In this document: one piece after another, positions 11,791 through 21,650 of the stretch | Layout of the letters: every line of letters starts with the position of its first letter | How positions within the stretch are numbered: position 1 is the first letter of the stretch | Source of the DNA: Sipunculus nudus | Taxonomy: Eukaryota > Annelida > Sipuncula > Golfingiida > Sipunculidae | Length of the DNA stretch: 64,000 nucleotides | Direction: 5' to 3' | NCBI GenBank assembly: GCA_026874595.1 | Contig: CM049322.1 | Span: 6,247,900 to 6,311,899, forward strand | Notes under the pieces: generated by a model | Told to the model about the DNA's origin: nothing | The model's input: only the letters and a program-made list of their open reading frames with translations | Database searches by the model: none | Position numbers and translations under genes: made by a program

Positions 11791-14700
11791 GAGAGAGAGA
11801 GAGAAGGGGGAGGGAGAGATATGCGAACATAATTGTGTATAAAAAGTTGTTTTCCAATAGACTAAGACGGAGATCTGGCGGAACATGCAAATTAAAGAAG
11901 CAAAAGATGACATGAAAAAATATAGAAAGAGAGCCATGAGAGGGCAGACAGCTACTAGCGGAGCGGAAAACGGAACAGAGTATATGGAACTTTGTTACGG
12001 CAAGTCGGGGGGTAAGTTGTGTTTAACAATGTGGAAAGAAATAAAAAGCGGTTTTATCATGTTATCTATATGGCACATAGTACAAAAAGAGAAATTCTGC
12101 CATTTTATGTCATTGAAGGATGAACGTTCATAAAAAAAGTACTTTGATATTCAGGTCGTTATCCGAGAAGAATAGGATACCAATGTTTAGTTCAGTACAT
12201 TGTATTTAATAATACAGAGAAGAAATAGGACAGTATTCCTTAGTTCGACACATTGTATTTAATTCTCCAGAAGAGGTAAAGAGCCGTTCCTGTGAAAGTT
12301 TAGAGAATATAAATGCTCTTAATATAAAAATATGTAAAACAAGATAATAATATTTTGCAGCTTATGGCCAATTAATATAAAGAATTCAAATTGCTTTTAA
12401 TGTGACAATGTGACAAGAAATAACTAAAGAATTATAAGAACCCAGTATGTGTCAAAGATCCAAAGTGCAGACAGTGTTAGATACAAAGAAAAAATATTAC
12501 TTGGTTTATATATTTCCTTTGAATTTCAGATGATTGTGGTGAGGACCCTAACGAATCACCCCATACGCTTGCTTGCCTTAGAGATTTGTGGTCCACTACA
12601 GGCTGCCCCATAACGGGAACTTTGGCTCCTTATACTCAAAAGGTTAGCCTTCTGTCATAGTTTCAATATGAAATATTGTTAATTTGTTTCATGGCAGCCT
12701 AACTGTCCGACAATATGACTATTGGAATATTATTCCTTCGCAATAAAAAAATACATGTTTGGAATCATGAATTACTTAACTATTTGACAGCAATTAGGTG
12801 TGTATCGCACGTGGTTTTCCTCCCCTCTGCCCTCCTGCCCCACTAAAATACCTAGCCTTAATCTTACCTGCAGGTAGACCCAGTTGTTGCTCTGTTGGTC
12901 TGTGTTTACAACAGAGCCACAACTGGGTCTAACCTGCAAGATGCTCTTCGACACAGAGGTATGAATGCGTACTGTTCATTGGCGTCATGCGTCATGCTAA
13001 TAAAACAAGCGCCTGTAACCGCCTGCTATGACTGTTTCAGCTGTATGCTCCATAGGGACTACTGAAGGTTACAAGAAGGAACAGGCACGAAAGACAAAGG
13101 GAGGTAAATTAAATGCTTGACTGCCTGGCCCAAAGTGTTCGGGTCAGATGCTGCAATTTTCCAGGCTCCAAAGCCCTACAGGTCAAGTTTGAAGATATCT
13201 GGCCTGCACATTAAGCTTGTCTGCTGAATGAGATTAAATTTCCTCACAACAAGTTCTTGATGACGGAATCATCATCCACGTGACCTAACCCTCGGTCGTG
13301 TTCAGTGAGCGAGATACACATGCTGAATGCCTGCATGCTCCAGAACAGACGTTACTGACTGTATCCTGCCTGGTGACCTTTATGACTGAGTACGTTGAGT
13401 CTGTGTTCTTCTAAGGCCCACACTGTGACTGTCCGTCTGCCGTATTAGCCCTGAAACACTTAAATCTTGCTCAAATAGATTACGACGGTGTTCTTTTGCG
13501 CCTGAAGGGAGCATGACATCTTCACTACAACCTGACCACTGCGCCTATCTTCTTGAGGCGCCAGTGACTGCTGTAGGTAGCAGAACCTAGAGAAGTTAAT
13601 TGTATCACAATGTCCAGGGTGCTTAGATCTTTCTCAGAGCCCCATGTTGTTGTTGGTCTTGTAGAACCTTGTGTGCGCAAGCTTTCGTAGAATTGGATGA
13701 GGACCCGGGTTCCGTATGGTCACGTGATGTCCATGTCATGCCTCTTGAGCTTTTAATATTGTGATGGTATAACATGACAACTGTGAGGAACTAAATGAAA
13801 TGTTCCCATTTAACTGTTATTGTTTATATAGTTATATAACATGGCTTATGATATCATTCATAATTCTGTCCACGATCCGAATCAAAGTACCTTTAGGACT
13901 ACCGAGTGTGTCAAAATATAACGTATTGTGTGGTCGAGTCCCTTCTTTTTTAATAAGATTCTTACTTAAACATTATGCTCATTGGGTCGACCCAGAAATC
14001 CACCCACTTTACAAGAGAGCCAAGCTTCCATAGCGGAGTTTTTTCCGCTTTTATATACACCATGTAAGTAAAAAGAAAGGCATGTTTCTCAGGCACCGCC
14101 CACGTCAATTTTAACCCCCGCATCAATTTTTTTTATTTTAATTTTCATCTATTTCAAGATTATAAAATAATACAGTTTTGATAAAATTTCCCTCTGTTAG
14201 GTAGTGGTTTTAATTATTTAGCAAAATAAATTTGATTTGCATGCTGGTCTCTGATCATATGATATTTTTATCGAGACTTACAAAAAAAAAGATAAAAAGT
14301 AAAATATTGCTCGCCCCCTCTGATTTCTGAAAAAAAAGTGCCTGAGAATCCCACCTTTTTTTTTGCTGACCAGACCTTAACACAAGTATAAACTATTTTC
14401 AGGCGGTCAGGCAGATGAACCAAATGAAACTCCACGAGGTTAACTCAACATACGCTGGTTTAAAATCCCTAGTCCAAACAAATGACCCTACCGCTAAGAT
14501 GGACTGTTACGGTGAGTGAATTGTTTCTGATAGAATATTGCCATATTTCGGAAATAAAGCATCAACATTAGCTCAAGGAATAATAAGCTTAAATATTGCC
14601 AGTCTGACTCTGGTACGTATGCCACACAGATGGTCATGAGTTCATCAGTTTCGTTAACATTATACAGCGATCGAAAGATTGCACAATGTATAAACAGTGT

Positions 14701-15249
14701 TCCTCGGCCCTCTCCTGGATATCTCTTCAAAGATAAATTGAGACTTCATAGTTTATAAAGCTATATGGATTCCATCAAACTCCTGCTACTTTGTTACGAG
14801 ATGATAATTAACAGATTCGGGTTATTTTATAACAGAATAAAACAAAACTAAGGTATACACAGGGATGCAGATCAATGATCTTATGATCACACGTAATAGC
14901 AATTTCATGAATGAATGCCATTTTCATTTCCTTGTTTATAACCAGATTGTTAAAAAACTTCCTGGGAAATATATTTTATTCTGAAATATGATATGGTCTG
15001 GACTACATGTGTCACAATATGCATCGGAATCTACAGTAATCTATTTTCATTAATATACATTATTTAATTTTGAAAGACCAGTTTACTTTTAATTGATGCC
15101 CTTTTGTGCTGCAACGTTAACCTTACTTTTAAATTTTATAACCTTTAAACTCTCATATTAACTTATTTATTTTAAACGTTTGATTAGACCCTTTTTGTGT
15201 TAGAGAACAAGGTTGCAAATTATTAAATCAGTCCATACCTGAAAACTTG

Positions 15250-15317
<68 letters not shown>

Positions 15318-16918
15318 GCATTTAGTTTGATATAGATTTGGTTGATTTCTAAAAGTTTGAACACCGCAATAAAAAAGCAATGGCAAAAGCCATATCAACT
15401 TCATCCCATTGTTCCAATGTTCCGTGTTTCTGTCTAGCAGAAACGGAGAGGGCGGGGTGTGAGCTCGACATACAGAGTGAATTTTAAATAGGGGGCCTTG
15501 TATAAAGTTATTTTGTTTTCACACATAATTAGTGAATATTTTAACCAAGTTGTCCCTTGTCATCATATGTCAACAAGTGATAATGAATTCCCGATACTTG
15601 GATGAATTGCTAAACTAGAACACTAATACGCCGACATTTATGTATGCAATCTATGCGCTTGATCAGCTAGCTGATTCAACGTTTTATACAACAGATCGCT
15701 GATCAGCTCGCAAATCAGCGAAATATACCGTCCTTGAAATGTGTGCTTCCTAACATTGTTGAGGTAATAATGACAAAAGATACAGGTTATATATTTTCAC
15801 CCAATGGTCAAAAAGTGACTACAGCTATATAATAACCAATCCAAGATTTATACCATTTGCCGTCTGGAGGCATATATTTGGAATGCCCAAGCTACGGACT
15901 GGAGAAGGCGTGACGTAATCATTTGTAATGAGGTTATAAATGTTATTTATGTGTGAAACCCGTTAATGAAATGTTTAGTTGGCGAACACGGCTTACCGGA
16001 TGTTTCAACAAAACATCTATACCTTTCATGTATCATTTGTGAACATTACTGTCAATTCAGTATCAAAAAGGAGCACTAAAATGACATATCTTTTCTTGTG
16101 CATTATCACAGGTTGTGGAATATCCAACAAAGACGCCTTCATCGTTGGTGGTACAAATGTGACCGACCCGTTGCGCTGGCCATGGATGGTTCGTCTATTA
16201 TTCAATCTATTATTCATCATTCTATTTATTGTATTTTTTTATTTATTGGTGGAGGTAATCGCTTCCGTTTTTAATGCTGATTTATCGCATTCTTTATCAA
16301 GGTTTGTACATCTGCTGAGTTTTCATTTCGGTTTAGGAGTATTTAACAACGCGGTAACACTCGCTTCCTATCATTTTATTTTGTATCCTGGTGGTGTATA
16401 CCAGGCCTGGTGACTATCGTACATGCGGGTACTAGGTATGTAATCATCCCCCTTGCTGGGTCATAACACAGAGAAACCGCCCATACATGCACTAGATTTT
16501 AGTGATACAGGGGTTTGGGGCACAGCCTTCCCATTAAGTTTGCAGAGCGCTCACCATGGGTGGGTGCCGACCGTAAAAGAAATCTCACCGCCTCAGCTGA
16601 AATTGGAACCCACGATCTCCCGTCTTTGAGTCCTGTACTCGACCCCTGAGCCATAAAGCCGGTTCAATATATTTTTATATTTTATTTAATTTATTATTAT
16701 TCTTTAACAGACTTGCTAAAAATGACTTTTTTATTGTGAATTTCAATATTACGATGTTGTGCAAGCGTATGTGTGTATCCTCAGCAATAATATTCGGTTC
16801 GCTGGAAAAATAAGGATAAACTGTGTGAGCACTAGTATACTTGTGTCGAGTATCCCTTCCCGGTTCGCTTTTGTTTTGAGAAAACAACAGTATTCATGTA
16901 ACACACACACACACACAC

Positions 16919-16954
<36 letters not shown>

Positions 16955-18007
16955 GATATACCTATTAAAAGAAAGACACAGATTTCTTTTTTTATGGATT
17001 AGCAAGGAAAGTGTTACTAAATGCATATACGAGCTAATTATGTTTCATATTCGGTGACCGAAAAAATATTATTTCTGCTTATCTCCCATTTCAGCAATTG
17101 GATTCTGTTTGTATCAGTCTTTTCATACTTTAACAAAACGGGGATAGACAAATAACTCATATTGTCCTTTTTTAATGCAAGTTATGCTTTACAATAGGAG
17201 CCTACAGGCTAATCAGTCTTATCCCGGTTCTGTAGAGTGAAGCGACTAAGGATTATAATGACTCCTCCTGGGTTGGCCGCTGGTTACCTTTCCAGTAATT
17301 ACTGGTACCCATTGCTACTGCAGGGTCGACAGAGGCACACTTACGGTTGGGACCTTGCCCAAGGGTCTTGACATGATAGGGGTCTGACTGGGATTCGAAC
17401 TGCTTGATCATGAGCCCGGCATCCTAACCATTACACCACCGCCCCTGCCTATTGTAATGTGGGTAGCTTATTGAAATAGACTTTCTCTTCTTCAGGTAAT
17501 AGTTCAAACGTCCAAGATCAACTACTGTAATGGCGTCATTCTGGGTGACAAATGGATCCTCACCAGCACTTCCTGTGCTCAGCAGTAAGATATTTAAATA
17601 GAGCTTCTCTATTACACAACCGACACCTGTTGACAACGGCTGACACTAAGCGTTCGGGTCCGTCATACCGAATAATTAAAGATCGTATTTTTCAACCTAC
17701 ACATTCAACGGAAACTATCCAACTGGCCCTTCAAGGCTAGATTCATGTTTGATTATCTGGTATATTTCGTGTTTTTTTTTTAATATCTTAACCTGCAAAG
17801 CTGGTACTCAAGACACAAAAGATCCAGTCGAATTTTAAAAGAAGTGACCACACTCGACGACTAGTCTGATAGACTACACCACCAAAGATTGTCTATATTT
17901 TGTTAGTTGCATGATAAACATTACATTCGTGCTGGTAGTGCTATATCCTCGCTTGATATAAACAATTATGTCCAAGCACACATTCATAATCATATGTTCA
18001 TATAATG

Positions 18008-18052
<45 letters not shown>

Positions 18053-18250
18053 CAGGTAGTGTTACCCTCCGATGTAAAGTGCTCTATGGCACTAGGCAAG
18101 AGCGATATAACTCTGAAGAGAAACAACACTGTTAATTCACCACAGTCTGCGACCCGATCATCAGGTGAATGTGGTTAGAATCACACTAACCACATTCACC
18201 TGATGATGTGAAACAGACTGTTGTGAATCAACAGTATTGTTTTTCTTCAG

Positions 18251-18309
<59 letters not shown>

Positions 18310-18613
18310 TATATATCAGTTACATTTATTCACACGTTTGACGACTTAGTCCTTGGCAACTCACCTCTTTGATTATCCTGTCATTTAGCGCCAGCTTTCT
18401 AACACCATACTGAAGTTTAAACGAAATGGTAGTGATACGTGTCTCTCTGTGTTTTCAGGTTGGTGTCTTCACTCAAGTATGATGATGCGATGGTCCGCCC
18501 TGGTCATCCAGTATACGACTACTTTGACACCCCAACTGTCATTGTGGCAAACATCTACAACAACTCGAGGGAGGTAGCGGACAGGTACGAATTGGTAAAC
18601 AGTTGGTAGACGG

Positions 18614-18666
<53 letters not shown>

Positions 18667-18911
18667 TATCCTAACGCTTATAATAAAATATATACATAGT
18701 AAACACCCAAAATTTCAATCTTCTTAGTTCAGCGACCATCCCAAAATGACAGCCACTTGTTCAAGGTCCCGATTCTTTTTTTGCTCTTTATATAATACCT
18801 CATGAAGACGACCACCTCGAAAATGCGACCCTTTATCGACTTGCTTGTTACAAGATATTACTGTATAGTATATAAATATATATATATATTATATATACAC
18901 ACCCACACATC

Positions 18912-18974
<63 letters not shown>

Positions 18975-19364
18975 GATAATTTGTGTCCATTCGACCTTCA
19001 TATATATGCTCTTACCCTGCTCTAATGCCCTGCTTGTTTGAATTATATCTTTAAAATGTGACAATAAAAGGTTGTTAGCTATAGCAGTCAACTATAAGTT
19101 TACATAAAACAGTGATATTTGGATTCCGCTACCTGTTCCTTATATTCGGTTATTTATCGAATGCAGTCTTTTTTTTCATTTAGGTTGGAAAATGACGTCG
19201 CTCTTCTAGAATTGAAAACGATGTTGAACCTTGGACCGACCACTAGACCAATCTGTCTGCCAGACCCCAGTCAACCCGCAGTGTTCGCGGACTGCTACAT
19301 CGCGGGCTGGGGAGGAACAGAGGAGGGTGGTGAGTAAAAGTTGGTAGAACTAGCAGTAAACACC

Positions 19365-19396
<32 letters not shown>

Positions 19397-19457
19397 ATTT
19401 AATTATGGGCAAATGGCAGTTCGCAAATGGAATTGTAAACGCTTAGTCAGAATTTAA

Positions 19458-19514
<57 letters not shown>

Positions 19515-19588
19515 TGAATATATGCATGAGGAAGAGTTAATTTTATTAACTATACGAATGGAATTGTAAACGCTTAGTCAGAATTTAA

Positions 19589-19639
<51 letters not shown>

Positions 19640-21385
19640 TGAATATATGCATGAGGAAGAGTTAATTTTATTAACTATACGAATTGTTATCGTGTCCGAA
19701 AGGGTGACAGGTTCATTATTCAGGTATTTTAGATGCGATTGCTCAAAGCTAAAAAAAAGTTGAAACGCTAAAAGGCCGATTGTTCAGATTTTATTCTTCA
19801 ACATTAAAATATTATAACGATTTTTATCAAATGTACATATGTGTGTGATTCACAGAATGGCAAAGTGACGTTTTACATGAGGCCCGAGTGAACATAATGA
19901 CAGATGCGGACTGTGCTTCACAAACGTCTAAACCTTGGATTCCATCAGGTGGCGTTATTTGCGCCAAAGCGATTAACGGGGGACAGACATGCAAAGTAAG
20001 TGGAAGGAAAACCCAGTCCCCGTTTTGTATTAATACATGCACGTCCATGAACAAAACCGTATCAATGACAACCCGCTCTGGTTCAACTCTGTCTCAGTTG
20101 TTATGGGGTGCACCTAAAAGATCCAACTGTCGTGCTATTGAAGCTTGCTTGACCAGCTTCTGTGGCTCAGGGGTTGAGCACAAGACTCAAGGCCGGGAGA
20201 TCGTGAGTTCAAATTCTGCCGAGGCGGTGAGATTTTTCACGATCGGTCCCCACCCAGGGTGAGCGCTCAGCAGGCTTTATAGAAAGGCCGTGCCCGTCGG
20301 CCGTGTTTCAATCACAAAAGAGTTCGCCTTTCGGGGGTACCTCGGTGTTATGACCCGGAAATGGGGAAGAATACGCACCCAGGGCCCGCAGGTGCAGTAG
20401 TCACCGGGCCTGGTTGACGCCAGGATATGAGAGGAAGCGTGCTATACTGCCCTGTCACGAAGTCCGACACCGGTATGGAATTCTGTAGATGTACTTATAG
20501 TTATAGTTAAGTTGGCATTTTAAAAATGGAGGCGGTTACCTCCACCAAAAAAAAATAAAAAATAAACTCCTTTTATTTGTTATGGGGTGCACATAAAAGA
20601 AGACACAACTGTCATGCTAGTGAAGCTTGCTTTTCTAGCGAATTGGTTGGGACACCTTACCTGACATTAATTTGAATCGGGGATCGGCCCAATATTTTCC
20701 CTTGAGCAAAATGTTGTTATGTAACACAGCATATGTTTGATCAAAATACATAAGCTGGGACTACTAGTCATTTTATGGCAGTAGGTAGTCGTTATTCGTT
20801 CACAATCAGTTCATTTTAAACTTTGCACTTAATAAAAAAAATATTCTTGGTTTGTTATTAATCTTCAAAGTCAACAGCATGATACTACAACAAGTTGAAT
20901 ACCATGCCATATGATTTGAAAATGGTTAAAAATGCTTTGATCTAGACTGAATATATTAAATCTTTCTGAAAAAAATACGTCTGCAGGCAAATAGGGAAAT
21001 ATTTCTTTAATTCATTTACACCTAAGATACAACAAAAGTTGGCACAAGAAATCGAAAACTATTGAGAAATCTTCATTTGTATTTTTAAATTTAACACATT
21101 TGAGATTATAATATTCTATCGCATTTGTATTTGATTTATACGCAACATAGTGATGAGTCGGAATTGAATTCAAGCCTAATATGAAATAACGGTATACTTT
21201 TTTTTCAGAACGACAGAGGATCGGCTCTGATGTGTAAGCAAGGAGGGAGTGGTCATTATGTCGTTGCCGGGGTTCAAAGCTTTAACACCAATGAGAAATG
21301 CACTGCAGAATACCAACCGATGGGCTTTGGGGAGATTACAGAAAACATTGCCTGGATCCGGGCGACTTGTAACAACTGTATCTAA
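7801..21385 (+). CDS. Secreted serine-protease homologue with two N-terminal four-Cys modules (11 exons, 433 aa)
   Basis: Assembled from exons 7801-7876, 10765-10862, 11861-12011, 12530-12642, 14403-14511, 16112-16188, 17496-17584, 18459-18584, 19184-19329, 19856-19995 and 21209-21385. All junctions are GT-AG and in phase; TAA is at 21383-21385. Residues 1 to about 20 form a signal peptide (MTMMR, then a hydrophobic run ending IIEA). Residues 28-103 and 111-181 are two copies of a module with four Cys and the pattern C..P..CL..W..GC..G..AP. A chymotrypsin-like S1 domain follows, with IVGG at 193-196, WPW at 205-207, NDVALL from 283 and AGWG from 320. The His57 position is Ser234 (LTSTSC) and the Ser195 position is Arg378 (CKNDRGSAL); Asp284 and the Asp194 equivalent (377) remain, and residue 189 is Gln. 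Cysteines for the usual S1 disulphides are present. Known: S1 homologues lacking the triad act as binding or regulatory proteins. Inferred: secreted, non-catalytic; its partner is unknown. Confidence 0.87.
8987..9080 (+). repeat. Dispersed repeat, copy in intron 1
   Basis: Shares TGTATGCT and the run CTACAAGAAGGAACAGGC with 13026-13110 in the same orientation. Likely an old transposon fragment. Confidence 0.5.
9990..10150 (+). mobile_element. Degraded SINE of the 21434-21650 family
   Basis: GGGGCCTGCTTAGTCGAG, GAGTGGGTTGAGTGGCC and CACAACCGAATG match the SINE at 21434. The box B region is damaged. Confidence 0.5.
10765..10862 (+). CDS. Protease-homologue exon 2: first half of Cys module 1 (aa 26-58)
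   Basis: Acceptor TTTTAG and donor GTAAGT; enters in phase 1 and leaves in phase 0. Carries Cys28, Cys37 and Cys47 in the pattern C-x8-C-L-x3-W-x3-GC, ending AAPPDG. Exon 4 has the same layout. Confidence 0.85.
11073..11180. repeat. Compound (CTAT)n / (AT)n microsatellite
   Basis: TCTA and TCTG tetranucleotides run into about 55 bases of AT with one interruption. Confidence 0.95.
11743..11820. repeat. Compound (AT)n / (GA)n microsatellite
   Basis: About 44 bases of AT, then GA-rich sequence. Ends about 40 bases before exon 3. Confidence 0.95.
11861..12011 (+). CDS. Protease-homologue exon 3: second half of Cys module 1 (aa 59-108)
   Basis: Acceptor CCAATAG at 11854-11860 and donor GTAAGT at 12012; phase 0 in, phase 1 out. 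A charged helical-looking stretch (WRNMQIKEAKDDMKKY) precedes an NGT sequon and the closing Cys103 in ELCYG. Without this exon the phases of exons 2 and 4 do not match. Confidence 0.8.
12530..12642 (+). CDS. Protease-homologue exon 4: first half of Cys module 2 (aa 109-146)
   Basis: Acceptor TTTCAG and donor GTTAGC. Carries Cys111, Cys124 and Cys134, with ACLRDLW and TTGCPITG aligning to exon 2; ends LAPYTQK in phase 0. Confidence 0.85.
12870..12937. repeat. Foldback hairpin in intron 4
   Basis: Arms 12870-12897 and 12909-12937 are inverted copies with about three differences; loop 11 bases. The arms begin GCAGGTAGACCCAG and end CTGGGTCTAACCTGC. Likely a small foldback element. Confidence 0.7.
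13026..13110 (+). repeat. Dispersed repeat, copy in intron 4
   Basis: Second copy of the element at 8987-9080; shares TTACAAGAAGGAACAGGC with one or two changes. The next 650 bases (to about 13780) are GC-richer than the rest of the intron and may be more of the same decayed element. Confidence 0.5.
14066..14372 (-). mobile_element. MITE-like element, copy 1 (intron 4)
   Basis: Core 14086-14348 starts TTCTCAGGCACCGCCC and ends GTGCCTGAGAA. Same length (263 bases) as the core of the copy at 30921 but inverted relative to it. No coding capacity. Confidence 0.7.
14403..14511 (+). CDS. Protease-homologue exon 5: second half of Cys module 2 (aa 147-182)
   Basis: Acceptor TTTTCAG and donor GTGAGT; phase 0 in, phase 1 out. 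AVRQMNQMKLHEVNSTY leads to the closing DCYG (Cys181), matching the end of exon 3. Contains one NST sequon. Confidence 0.85.
15250..15314. repeat. (AT)n microsatellite
   Basis: About 63 bases of AT in intron 5. Confidence 0.95.
16112..16188 (+). CDS. Protease-homologue exon 6: activation-like site and IVGG (aa 183-208)
   Basis: Acceptor ATCACAG, donor GTTCGT (weak). GCGISNKDAFIVGG gives the usual S1 N-terminus and the Cys that normally links to the catalytic domain. The residue before IVGG is Phe, not Arg or Lys, so trypsin-type activation is not expected. An NVT sequon and WPWM follow. Confidence 0.85.
16384..16668 (-). mobile_element. tRNA-derived SINE, family A (intron 6)
   Basis: On the - strand the head reads TGGCTCAGGGGTCGAGTACA (box A), then GTGGGTTCCAATTTC (box B), then GAGGCGGTGAGATTT. 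The body matches the copies at 20158 and 36283. Confidence 0.75.
16900..16953. repeat. Compound (AC)n / (AT)n microsatellite
   Basis: About 20 bases of AC, then about 31 of AT. Confidence 0.95.
17210..17450 (-). mobile_element. tRNA-derived SINE, family B (intron 6)
   Basis: On the - strand: GGCGGTGGTGTAATGGTTAG (box A) and AGTTCGAATCCC (box B, essentially perfect), followed by a non-tRNA body of about 180 bases. It ends about 45 bases before exon 7. Not a plain tRNA gene because no acceptor stem closes. Confidence 0.75.
17496..17584 (+). CDS. Protease-homologue exon 7: region of the lost catalytic His (aa 209-237)
   Basis: Acceptor TTCTTCAG, donor GTAAGA. NYCNGVILGDKWILTSTSC aligns with the family pattern around Cys42 and LTAAHC of active enzymes; the His is Ser234. 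Ends in phase 2. Confidence 0.87.
18010..18050. repeat. (AT)n microsatellite
   Basis: About 40 bases of AT beside the large palindrome. Confidence 0.95.
18113..18250. repeat. Large inverted repeat (about 65-base arms, 7-base loop)
   Basis: Arms 18113-18178 and 18186-18250 are inverted copies; the inner 20 or so bases (CATCAGGTGAATGTGGTTAG) are nearly perfect and the outer parts carry a few changes. Bounded by (AT)n on both sides. Foldback element or transposon remnant in intron 7. Confidence 0.8.
18252..18316. repeat. (AT)n microsatellite
   Basis: AT tract directly after the palindrome. Confidence 0.95.
18459..18584 (+). CDS. Protease-homologue exon 8: middle of S1 domain (aa 238-279)
   Basis: Acceptor GTTTTCAG, donor GTACGA. 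Encodes a surface stretch (YDDAMVRPGHPVYDYF), then the strand before the catalytic Asp (TVIVANIYNNSREVADR) with an NNS sequon. Phase 2 at both ends. Confidence 0.85.
18617..18669. repeat. (AT)n microsatellite
   Basis: AT tract starting about 33 bases after the donor of exon 8. Confidence 0.95.
18873..18974. repeat. (AT)n microsatellite
   Basis: Interrupted AT, with about 57 pure bases from 18916. Confidence 0.95.
19184..19329 (+). CDS. Protease-homologue exon 9: catalytic Asp and AGWG (aa 280-328)
   Basis: Acceptor CATTTAG, donor GTGAGT. Contains NDVALLEL (Asp284, the one triad residue kept), RPICLPD and DCYIAGWGG, all typical S1 landmarks. Ends in phase 1. Confidence 0.9.
19422..19685 (+). 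repeat. Tandem duplication of a ~130-base unit carrying (AT)n
   Basis: GGAATTGTAAACGCTTAGTC, an AT tract, then TATATGCATGAGGAAGAG and TTAACTATACGAAT occur twice in a row in intron 9. The copies are almost identical outside the AT tract, so the duplication is recent. A (GT)n lies just upstream at 19373-19396. Confidence 0.9.
19856..19995 (+). CDS. Protease-homologue exon 10: EARVNI to TCK (aa 329-375)
   Basis: Acceptor ATTCACAG, donor GTAAGT. HEARVNIMTDADC and GGVICA match the Cys168-Cys182 region of S1 enzymes. The exon ends GGQTCK, so the S1-pocket position 189 is Gln, not Asp. Confidence 0.88.
20099..20640 (+). repeat. SINE bracketed by ~60-base direct repeats
   Basis: TTATGGGGTGCACCTAAAAG with the following 40 bases (20099-20160) recurs diverged at 20578-20640 on the far side of the SINE at 20158-20545. 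Confidence 0.7.
20158..20545 (+). mobile_element. tRNA-derived SINE, family A (intron 10)
   Basis: Head TGTGGCTCAGGGGTTGAG (box A) and GTGAGTTCAAATTCT (box B), then GAGGCGGTGAGATTT and a conserved body with TTATGACCCGGAAA. Ends in an A-rich tail. Best-preserved of three copies. Confidence 0.8.
21209..21385 (+). CDS. Protease-homologue exon 11: region of the lost catalytic Ser, stop (aa 376-433)
   Basis: Acceptor TTTTTTCAG. NDRGSALMC stands where active enzymes have GDSGGPLVC, so the nucleophile is Arg378. GFGEITENIAWIRATC is the usual C-terminal helix. TAA at 21383-21385. An AATAAA at 21751-21756 could be the polyadenylation signal, which would put a SINE in the 3' UTR. Confidence 0.9.
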   Translation, partial: NDRGSALMCKQGGSGHYVVAGVQSFNTNEKCTAEYQPMGFGEITENIAWIRATCNNCI

Positions 21386-21433
21386 TTATATCATGCTTTT
21401 CACGTATAATTCTACAACTATACAACTCATATA

Positions 21434-21650
21434 GGGGGCCTGGATAGTCGAGCGGTAAAACGCTCGGCTCTCTCCGCTGGCGACCTAGGTTTGATCCCCT
21501 AGTGTGGCTATGAGAGTGGGTTGTAGTGGCCCGTCCAAGGCCGGTGGTTTTCTCCGGGTTCTCCGGTTTCCTCCACCTTTTAACACAACCGAATGCCTTC
21601 ACCTTAACCGTTGAGAATGCATAGCTTATTTACGATAACTTTTTTTGTGT
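21434..21650 (+). mobile_element. tRNA-derived SINE, family C
   Basis: Box A TAGTCGAGCGGT and box B GGTTTGATCCC, then TCTCCGGGTTCTCCGGTTTC and CACAACCGAATGCCTTCACC. It lies 49 bases after the stop codon and may be in the 3' UTR. Confidence 0.75.

Noticed and set aside
15979-16413. 144-residue + strand frame around the IVGG exon
   Set aside because: Only 16112-16188 is coding; the rest is intron read through in the same frame, with splice sites on both sides.
17385-17450. tRNA gene candidate with good A and B boxes
   Set aside because: The acceptor stem does not close and a SINE body follows. The same reasoning applies at 20158, 21434 and 52340.
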